Below are positions 42,708 to 49,382 of a DNA stretch of 52,302 nucleotides, one piece after another (position 1 is the first letter of the stretch; each line of letters begins with the position of its first letter). Under the pieces are notes generated by a model. That model was not told the DNA's origin. It worked only from the letters and a program-made list of their open reading frames with translations, and ran no database searches. A program made the translations under genes and the position numbers. Source of the DNA: Candidatus Puniceispirillum sp. GTDB lineage: Bacteria > Pseudomonadota > Alphaproteobacteria > Puniceispirillales > Puniceispirillaceae. The stretch is from the NCBI GenBank assembly GCA_016778895.1, contig JADHOR010000012.1, positions 1-52,302 on the forward strand, read 5' to 3'.

Positions 42708-42748
42708 TCCGATGATATGCGCTGGCAATTTATGTTGGTAAAAAAGTG

Positions 42749-43282
42749 ATGAAATTAGCACGCACAATTCGTTTCGATCCGTCTGACCTGAACGTGTTTC
42801 CTCGCGCTGCAGACGAGGGCGAATGGGCGCTCGTTGGAACCTTCTGTTTCGCCGGCCTTGGCGAAACGGATATAAAAGGCAAGGTACGTCAAGCCTTTAG
42901 CAACGGGTTTCTCGGTCTTGACTCAATGGGGTTTTCGACTTTGGTCAGCATCGTTACGGCTAAACCCGGTGACATTGACAAGATTGAAAATCGGCTTTGC
43001 GAGATTTTTATCACCGAGTTTGGTGCACCGGATAAAACCGCTGCAATGGTCGCTGCAACCGAGGAAATTAAATTTATGGCTGACCTCTGCGCCGAACATA
43101 AAACTGGAACCTTATTGGCGCTTCAGCGCAGTCTTGGTGATGATGGTATCCGCGAGTCATTTCGCAGCCTGCCCAAGCCTGACTCTTGCGCCGAGCAAAA
43201 AATCTGGACGATGGTCGAAGATGAGGATAATGAGGCAGATGCCGATGCCGATGCCAAAACCGTTATTGGCGCGGTATCTTAA
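42749..43282 (+). CDS. DUF6505 family protein
   Basis: The 177-residue product starts MKLARTIRFDPSDLNVFPRA, with a central GEWALVGTFCFAGL and NGFLGLDSMGFSTLVSIV. I recognise the DUF6505 pattern, known only from alphaproteobacterial gene sets. It has no signal or membrane segment and carries an acidic tail (DNEADADADAKT). ATG 42749 is adjacent to a GTG (42746); the difference is one residue. It is the third of a co-directed series with the Mrp gene and is presumably part of the FDH maturation path. The exact role is unknown. Confidence 0.65.
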   Translation: MKLARTIRFDPSDLNVFPRAADEGEWALVGTFCFAGLGETDIKGKVRQAFSNGFLGLDSMGFSTLVSIVTAKPGDIDKIENRLCEIFITEFGAPDKTAAMVAATEEIKFMADLCAEHKTGTLLALQRSLGDDGIRESFRSLPKPDSCAEQKIWTMVEDEDNEADADADAKTVIGAVS

Positions 43283-43329
43283 GAGAATTAGGCACTGATG
43301 AATAGTCGTTTATGGAGTTTGGGAACATC

Positions 43330-44319
43330 ATGGGTAATGATTTTTGGCTAACGTCTGGATGGCACCTGACGGCGCGTGACGTTCACGGGCATATGGTACC
43401 AAGCGTCGATTTCATGCGGGCCTATTTCATGCGCGAAGAGGTTGCCCCTGAAGAGGGGTCATGTGATGCTGAAATCGCCCTACATAAACGCCTGATTGAT
43501 GATCCATTTGCCGCAGTTGTGCCAACAGATCTGTTTGAAATTGCCGATAAAGATGTTGTTCATAACTATCAGGCAGTTTTGCGGTTCCGTAATTTTCTGG
43601 CGGATTACCCAACTTTGGAATCTGCCTATATGGCGAATGCGCGCAATGCCCAGCCAAACATTCCGCCGCTGTTTTTTGAACAGGTGGCGCAAATTATTCT
43701 GCGCAATATCCTTGATGGTGAAACCGACCCTTTTCAGTTACGGGCAGCAGAAATATTGTTCCGAAATCAGCTTGTTACACTTGATGATGGCCGGATCATG
43801 GTGGCCGATCATGCTACGGTGCAGCTCCAGTCTGGGATGCAAAAACTGATCGAGCCTGCGACCGTGTCTGATGAGGTGCAGATTGATATTCTGGCAACCG
43901 AAACCGCAAGCGAATATTGGGCGCGTTCGGACCTGTTTAACACCTCGGTAGATATCGCCTATACGCAGCCTGCCCTCGATGGTTTGGCGCGTGTCATGGA
44001 GAAATGGGTAGGTCATTTCTTGCCATTGTCAGTGCGCATTTCACCAATGGTCAAAATCGAAGATGATGCCTGGTCATGGCACATTGGCCTTGATGCTGAA
44101 GCTACGAAAATCCTCAATGATCTGTATCGCGGTGAGGTAGTGGAAGACGCGTGTTTGCGGAGAATTCTATGTCTGTTTAAACTTGAAAGTGATAATGGTT
44201 TTGTCCCTGAAATGAACGGCAAACCGGTCTATTTAGGGCTGGCGATGGATGCAACTGGTGTGGTTCATATGAAACCACAAAATTTATTGGTAAATCTGCC
44301 GGTTAGTGATCCAACTTAA
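43330..44319 (+). CDS. DUF6352 family protein
   Basis: The 329-residue protein begins with NDFWLTSGWHLTARDVHG, the DUF6352 hallmark, and has the long conserved body with NIPPLFFEQVAQIILRNILDGE, FRAAEILFRNQLVTLDDGRI-like text and SEYWARSDLFNTSVDIAYTQ. It lacks cysteine clusters and signal peptides. The family is restricted to proteobacterial FDH loci, as far as I know, and no biochemical role is established. ATG 43330 fits the family start; ATG 43312 is an alternative six codons earlier. It ends the rightward subgroup; a pair of hairpins follows. Confidence 0.65.
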   Translation: MGNDFWLTSGWHLTARDVHGHMVPSVDFMRAYFMREEVAPEEGSCDAEIALHKRLIDDPFAAVVPTDLFEIADKDVVHNYQAVLRFRNFLADYPTLESAYMANARNAQPNIPPLFFEQVAQIILRNILDGETDPFQLRAAEILFRNQLVTLDDGRIMVADHATVQLQSGMQKLIEPATVSDEVQIDILATETASEYWARSDLFNTSVDIAYTQPALDGLARVMEKWVGHFLPLSVRISPMVKIEDDAWSWHIGLDAEATKILNDLYRGEVVEDACLRRILCLFKLESDNGFVPEMNGKPVYLGLAMDATGVVHMKPQNLLVNLPVSDPT

Positions 44320-44351
44320 TATAAAGTGTAATTTAATGTTGAGCCAGAAAC

Positions 44352-44412
44352 GGCAGAAAAAAATTTTGGTTTCTGCCCCCAATCGTGCCTTAAGATTGGC
44401 GGTTTTATTTTT
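44352..44412 (+). terminator. Double-hairpin terminator between converging genes
   Basis: GGCAGAAA (44352-44359) pairs with TTTCTGCC (44370-44377); CCAATC (44379-44384) pairs with GATTGG (44394-44399), followed by CGGTTTTATTTTT. This should end the DUF6352 transcript. Confidence 0.7.
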
Positions 44413-44436
44413 CGGATTTGATTTCGGATAATCGGG

Positions 44437-46467
44437 CTAATTCAGATAGTCATCTGTCGTTCGTGGCTTTGGCCGGTCAGCCAGATCCATAACCTTATCA
44501 TTCTGCTCAAACATTGCCTCGACCCGGCAATCTTCGCACATTTTCAACATATCGGTGCGTGCGCTTTGCTGAAACATGCTGTGATCGGCAAGTTTATCGA
44601 TCACGCGTTCGATCGATTTTGAGCTGCCAAACGGCTTGCCGCAGGATGTGCATTCAAACGGCGTATCTTCAATCACCAATTCAGCCGCCATCGCACTGTC
44701 GGCAAGGTTGAATTGTGGAACGAGCGTGATCACTTTCTCCGGGCAGGTTGCAGCGCAAATACCGCATTGCAGGCAGGCATCCTCGCGGAATAGCAACTGC
44801 GGCGCATCCGGGTTATCCTGCAAGGCACCGGCAGGGCAGGCGCTGACACACGACAGGCAAACCGTGCAATTGTCTGTGTCAATGTCGACCCGTCCATAGG
44901 GCGATCCGGCGGGAAGCGCGATTACCACACCAGCACTGGCATTTGCATTGGCAAGTCCTCGCATTGCCAGACGTGTCATCGAACGCGGCGCGCCAATAGG
45001 GCTGAACGGCGCCGGTTTTGTGCTGCTTTTACACCGGCTGTTATAAAGCGTTTCAGCTACCACGTCTGGGTCGGCCGCATCAATCAGAACAATTCGGTTG
45101 TCGGCATCTGCCTTAACGCCGGCAAGCATAGCCTTTGCCAGTGTCACCTGATCGGCTAATGGCGCGTTTTCAATATCTTTAGCTGGATTGAGCAATACAA
45201 ACACCTGCTGATATCCGAGCGCGATTGCGGCCACCATTAAATCATGGCCGGCGCGCCCCATAGCATGCATGGAAACAGGCAGCAGATTGGCCGGCATGCC
45301 GCGACCAAAACGGGCAATTGTTTCAATCATTTCAGCGCCGTATGAATCATCATGCAGCAACAGGCTAGGTGCCTTTCCACCTGCGTCTTGGTAGTGACCA
45401 AGCAAATTTGCGATGCCTGAAATCAGCTGATCTGCGGGCGGATACGCTGTTTGCGCCGCACCGGACGGACAAACTGCACCACATAGGCCGCAGCCACCGC
45501 AAATTGCCGGATCAATTGCAACATGATCGCCAAGGCTTTGGATCGCCCCGGCCGGGCAAATGTCAAGACAGCGCGAGCAGCCACTGATTTTGTTGCGTGA
45601 ATGAGCGCATAGATTCTCGTCATATCGTACATAGATTGGCTTTTCGAACTCGCCAATCATCTGCGCGGCTTCAATTTCGATGGCGGCTAACGCGCCAATG
45701 TCATCGCCAGCAGCACGGAAATAGCCGTCACGTTTTTCCCATCCTGTGAAAAGTGGTGTGTTACCGGTCAAATCGATCAAAATATCACAACCCGTCTCAA
45801 CATTGTCGGCACGTGGCTCAAATTGCAGACTGTCACGGCTTGAAGGAAGGGCTGAACCAAATTGGTCGATGATCAGTTCGAAATGAGTGAAATGGCCTCT
45901 CGCGCTCTTAATTTTGCCGGTTGTAATAATACCGCAATCACGGCTTGGAAACAAATCATCGGTCGGGTTCGCCAGCATGATGGTAACGCCCAGTTGGCCA
46001 TTCAGCTTGGCGCCAAGCCGCATCGCCGCTTCGGCGCCGCCGTTTGACCGCCCGGCATCGGCATAGATCAGGCAGCGTCCATCTGAATTTAGCGCAAGAC
46101 TGCGGGATGGGCGGTGCGCATCACCGGTCTGCATAATTAAGGCGGCAATTTTGGCAGTGCTGTCTTTTGACTCGTCAGACCAGCCGGCACGCTCACGGAT
46201 ATTCACCGTTGCCGGCGCTGGGCAGTCCAGCTCCTCGGCAATCATATCAAAAACTGGGGTTTCCTGTGTGCAGGCAATCAGCAGTGATAAGTTTTGATCC
46301 TTGGCCTCACGCATCGCAACGGCAATTGTTTCAGTTTCCGACCGGCATAATGATGTGGCAACTTCACACCCGCCGGCAGCACCGCACGCCTTGGCAAGCT
46401 TTGGCCCGTCAATTGCCATTGTGCCGCCGCAATTACAAACCATTACCTTCTGGTTAGATAGAATCAT
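44437..46467 (-). CDS. Multi-cluster 4Fe-4S protein of the FDH locus
   Basis: The 676-residue protein begins with MVCNCGGTMAIDG, which resembles a cluster-binding or redox Cys motif. It carries two pairs of ferredoxin motifs: CSRCLDICPAGAIQSL and GGCGLCGAVCPSGAAQT in the middle, and CTVCLSCVSACPAGAL and CLQCGICAATCPEKVI near the C-terminus, then a zinc-ribbon-like pair, TSCGKPFGSS and CEDCR. Part of the middle (MGRAGHDLMVAAIALGY) resembles subunits that bridge electrons in heterodisulfide-reductase-type complexes. It is transcribed against its neighbours and separated from them by an intergenic stretch. Likely role is electron transfer or Fe-S delivery for FDH. Confidence 0.8.
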   Translation of the reverse strand: MILSNQKVMVCNCGGTMAIDGPKLAKACGAAGGCEVATSLCRSETETIAVAMREAKDQNLSLLIACTQETPVFDMIAEELDCPAPATVNIRERAGWSDESKDSTAKIAALIMQTGDAHRPSRSLALNSDGRCLIYADAGRSNGGAEAAMRLGAKLNGQLGVTIMLANPTDDLFPSRDCGIITTGKIKSARGHFTHFELIIDQFGSALPSSRDSLQFEPRADNVETGCDILIDLTGNTPLFTGWEKRDGYFRAAGDDIGALAAIEIEAAQMIGEFEKPIYVRYDENLCAHSRNKISGCSRCLDICPAGAIQSLGDHVAIDPAICGGCGLCGAVCPSGAAQTAYPPADQLISGIANLLGHYQDAGGKAPSLLLHDDSYGAEMIETIARFGRGMPANLLPVSMHAMGRAGHDLMVAAIALGYQQVFVLLNPAKDIENAPLADQVTLAKAMLAGVKADADNRIVLIDAADPDVVAETLYNSRCKSSTKPAPFSPIGAPRSMTRLAMRGLANANASAGVVIALPAGSPYGRVDIDTDNCTVCLSCVSACPAGALQDNPDAPQLLFREDACLQCGICAATCPEKVITLVPQFNLADSAMAAELVIEDTPFECTSCGKPFGSSKSIERVIDKLADHSMFQQSARTDMLKMCEDCRVEAMFEQNDKVMDLADRPKPRTTDDYLN

Positions 46468-46631
46468 TTCACACGCCTTTTCTCGATCTGTTGCGGCAAT
46501 GGCATCGTTTCACCACTGACCCCGTTAAACTAGCCTAGATCGGCGTAAAGACAAGACGGTTTCGCGATAAACCTTGCAATGGTGGGCGGTTTTGATAAAT
46601 AGTGCCAACCTGTTTCTAGGAGCTCTGCGAC

Positions 46632-47270
46632 GTGACCAATTCTATATCGCCGGAAAATCGACATGTTTTGTACGCGGTGCGTCTAATTGTCGAGCGTCAG
46701 TCGATCGACAATTTGTGGCAGTCACATCGTTGGGTAATTCATGATCTTGTTCCGCTTGAACTCAGCGCTGGTGATGGATTGCCACCGAGCAACAATATCC
46801 ATTTTCAGCGATTGCGCCAGCCATCCGAAGGTGACGCGGGCGTGGCTTTGTTCACGGCCGAGGCGTCGTTGGACTTGCATCGGGCCGAGGCTGAGGCCTA
46901 TGCAGACAACCTGGCATCGTCGGAGCCGGCGATCTATGCGGTGTTACGACAAAATGAAGCGGATGATGAAAACGACGATGCGGATATCGACATTCATTTG
47001 GCCGAAATCAGTCTCTCACCATATAACATTCAGGACTATGAGGATTGCGGCGAAGATCAGATTGAAAAGCTGCCACTCCAGGGGCCTGTTGCCAAGTTTG
47101 TCAAGGATTTTGTGGATATTCATTTCAAACCTGAGCCTTTCAAAAAGCGCCAGCGAGACAAGGCAAAGCTGGATCGTGACCAGCTTGGTGGTGCTGATCC
47201 GAGGTTGCGCCGTAAGGGTGATATGTTTCGGGTTCCATCAGATTTCAAAAATCATGGTGAATATCATTAG
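46632..47270 (+). CDS. DUF3305 family protein
   Basis: The 212-residue protein has the DUF3305 features: RHVLYAVRLIVERQSIDNLWQSHRWVIHDLVP at the start, EASLDLHRAEAEAYADNL, and PLQGPVAKFVKDFVDIHFKPEPF near the end. It is soluble and has an acidic stretch, DENDDADIDIH. In many bacteria DUF3305 is found with DUF3306 upstream of a formate dehydrogenase; a role in cofactor insertion or assembly is assumed, not shown. Start is GTG with AGGAG nine bases upstream. Confidence 0.85.
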   Translation: MTNSISPENRHVLYAVRLIVERQSIDNLWQSHRWVIHDLVPLELSAGDGLPPSNNIHFQRLRQPSEGDAGVALFTAEASLDLHRAEAEAYADNLASSEPAIYAVLRQNEADDENDDADIDIHLAEISLSPYNIQDYEDCGEDQIEKLPLQGPVAKFVKDFVDIHFKPEPFKKRQRDKAKLDRDQLGGADPRLRRKGDMFRVPSDFKNHGEYH

Positions 47271-47404
47271 ACCTGTGCTAGAATTGCCGCCAGTCAGGTT
47301 GGGTTCCCAATAAGCCCGGCCTTTTGCTAGCCGAGTATGTTGAGGCGCGTTTGCATCTCACCGTTCCATGGTATCAACCAGTTCAGTTCCAAGAGGTTAA
47401 GCGA

Positions 47405-48325
47405 ATGTCGCGGCGCATTAAACAGAGTGATCACGACAAGCTGGAAGGTGATGGCACCGATGGCGGCTTTTTGTCTCGTTGGTCGGCGCGCAAAAGCCAG
47501 ATTGCCAGAGGCGAGACTGTGCCTGAGGAGGTGCCGCTGCCGCCGGCAGAAGACGGCGCTGGCCTTGCGGTTGAGAGTGATGAAGATGCTGCGCTTAGCG
47601 ATGCTGAACTCCTTGAAAAATATGAATTGCCCGATCCTGAAGAGGTGACTGAAGAAACTGGCCTTGACCACTTTATGAGTGGCGATATGCCCGAACGCTT
47701 GCGGCAGATGGCATTGCGACGCCTGTGGCGGTTGAACCCGATGTTTGGCATCGTTGATGACATGGTAGAATATGGCGAGGATTATACCGACGCCGCCGTT
47801 GTCATTGAGGGTATGCAGACTGCCTACACCGCCGGCAAAGGCTACGCGCGCAAGGCCGTTGAGCCGGAAGAAATGGTCGAAGATCAGGCCGAAGATGAGA
47901 TAAACGACGGGCAGGTTGATCAGGCCGAAGAATCCGGGTCTGACGACGCAGTGACGGATGACATTGACAAAACTGATAACAGCGCTGAAAACGCTGCGGA
48001 GGACGCAAAAAACCAGCGAGCTACCGTGGCTGGCGAAAATATGGAAAGCCATAACGCTGAATCGGCAGTGGCTCACTATGAACTGCTGGAAAATCAGGCG
48101 AAGGCCTCAGCGGTTTTGCGCGAATTAGCGGAGAATGCGCCAGACTTTGTTGCTGTCATGCCGGCAACGTCACCGCTCGAGGGTAAAGAGCCTCTATACT
48201 CAGATGGCGCTAACATGGGACGAACATCACCTGATAGTCAGTCGGTAAAAAGTGGAACTTCTGAGGAAAGCCAGCCTTTTGTGCGGCGTCCGGCGCGGAT
48301 GAGCTTCCATAAAAATAGCAATTGA
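47405..48325 (+). CDS. DUF3306 family protein
   Basis: The 306-residue protein starts MSRRIKQSDHDKLEG and has the family hallmark GGFLSRWSARKSQIARGE, followed by LPDPEEVTEETGLDHFMSGDMPERLRQMALRRLWRLNP. The second half is long, acidic and low in complexity (EDQAEDEINDGQVDQAEESG), probably disordered. Known members are shorter and end near the Pro-rich part, so this tail is unusual. ATG 47405 is chosen on homology; the longer frame starts in the intergenic part. It follows DUF3305 directly and precedes torD. Confidence 0.8.
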   Translation: MSRRIKQSDHDKLEGDGTDGGFLSRWSARKSQIARGETVPEEVPLPPAEDGAGLAVESDEDAALSDAELLEKYELPDPEEVTEETGLDHFMSGDMPERLRQMALRRLWRLNPMFGIVDDMVEYGEDYTDAAVVIEGMQTAYTAGKGYARKAVEPEEMVEDQAEDEINDGQVDQAEESGSDDAVTDDIDKTDNSAENAAEDAKNQRATVAGENMESHNAESAVAHYELLENQAKASAVLRELAENAPDFVAVMPATSPLEGKEPLYSDGANMGRTSPDSQSVKSGTSEESQPFVRRPARMSFHKNSN

Positions 48326-48440
48326 AACCGATCAGCGGTAAAACGAATCAGGTCACGCCGATGATTGTTTCGAATATGGGAAAAAAAACTTTTCAAATTG
48401 GCACTAAAGTTAGCAAAGATGGTTTGCGGATGGTGATCGG

Positions 48441-48459
48441 TTGTGATAGCGTTTCACAA
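48441..48459. promoter_or_regulatory. Inverted repeat TTGTGA-N7-TCACAA upstream of torD
   Basis: The two 6-base half-sites are perfect complements. The spacing of seven is one more than for a CRP site, and the sequence is not an FNR site. It sits 21 bases before the TorD start and could regulate torD and the fdh operon. Confidence 0.35.
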
Positions 48460-48479
48460 TTAATTAGGAATGGAGAGGT

Positions 48480-49094
48480 ATGTCAGGTTCGAATGTAGCA
48501 GAAGTTGAGGTTCCGCAAGAGGATATCCTACGTGCTGATATGTATGATTTTCTTGCATCTTTGCTGCGCAAGGAGCCCAGTGATGAACTGATTGATGAGG
48601 TTGGGCGCCTGCAGGGCGACAGCTCGCCAATCGGCAGTGCCTGCCTGACCCTATCTCACCTCGCCAGAACACTCGATAAAGGATTGATTCGTAACGAATA
48701 TGTAACGATGTTTATCGGTGTGGGCCGTGGTGAAATCCTGCCCTTTGCATCTTATTATCTGACTGGTTTTTTGAATGACAAACCTTTGGCGAATTTGCGA
48801 GCCGATATGGACGCGATTGGCATCCGGCGTGCCGAGGGTGTAAAAGAGCCTGAAGATCACATTGCGAGCCTGTTTGATATCATGTCAGGGTTGATTAGAG
48901 GGCGCTTTGGCCGTTGCTATTCAATTGGTGAGCAGGCGATATTTTTTCGTAAGCATATCGAACCGTGGGCAGATTTACTGATGCGCGACATTGAGGCGGC
49001 AAAAACAGTCGTGTTTTTTGCGCCGGTCGGCAGCATTGGTCGGGCCTTTTTAGAAATTGAAAGCGAAGCTTTCAGCATGGATGGGACAGGGTAG
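48480..49094 (+). CDS. TorD/DmsD-family chaperone for Tat-exported FDH
   Basis: The 204-residue all-helical protein matches TorD-type chaperones that hold the Tat signal and help insert the molybdenum/tungsten cofactor. Visible are RADMYDFLASLLRKEPSD near the start, a central RNEYVTMFIGVGRGEILPFASYYLTGFLNDKPL corresponding to the family's YxxLF and PYxSxY parts, and the EDHIASLFDIMSGLI motif. It lies immediately upstream of the short Tat-signal gene and the catalytic subunit. Confidence 0.88.
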   Translation: MSGSNVAEVEVPQEDILRADMYDFLASLLRKEPSDELIDEVGRLQGDSSPIGSACLTLSHLARTLDKGLIRNEYVTMFIGVGRGEILPFASYYLTGFLNDKPLANLRADMDAIGIRRAEGVKEPEDHIASLFDIMSGLIRGRFGRCYSIGEQAIFFRKHIEPWADLLMRDIEAAKTVVFFAPVGSIGRAFLEIESEAFSMDGTG

Positions 49095-49153
49095 CAAAAG
49101 GCCCCTGTGTCCTGGCGTCGCACATGGTGTGCGGCACATTTTTGGAGGGAAAA

Positions 49154-49351
49154 ATGGAAAACAAAAACAGAAAAGATGCGGTGGCGGATCGTCGTGACTT
49201 CCTCAAGCGTTCTGCGGTTTCTGTTGCGGCTGCCGGCGTGGTAGCGGTTGCAGGAAAAACAGCATCAGCAAGCGAAGTTGAGGTGCCTTCGGGCTCTGGC
49301 TACCGTGAAACTGAACATGTGAAGGCATTTTATGCCTCAGCACGGTTTTAA
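49154..49351 (+). CDS. Short Tat-signal protein of the FDH region
   Basis: The 65-residue product has a twin-arginine motif (ADRRDFLKRSAVSVAAAGVV) and ends SGYRETEHVKAFYASARF. It matches the small family found directly upstream of formate dehydrogenase (TIGR02811 type). GGAGGG lies well placed before ATG 49154; the longer frame from 49124 adds residues without a reason. Exported through Tat, it may be part of the enzyme or assist its maturation. The role is not established. Confidence 0.85.
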   Translation: MENKNRKDAVADRRDFLKRSAVSVAAAGVVAVAGKTASASEVEVPSGSGYRETEHVKAFYASARF

Positions 49352-49382
49352 TCAATTTTCTTGATTCTTTTAGGAGGATAAC

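Noticed and set aside
47327-48076. 249-codon minus-strand frame opposite DUF3306
   Set aside because: The real gene has a family hallmark and correct start; the antisense product is an artefact of its acidic, repeat-like codons.
48361-48498. 45-codon frame ending inside torD
   Set aside because: There is no ribosome site, it overlaps the torD start and covers the inverted repeat; there is no recognisable product.
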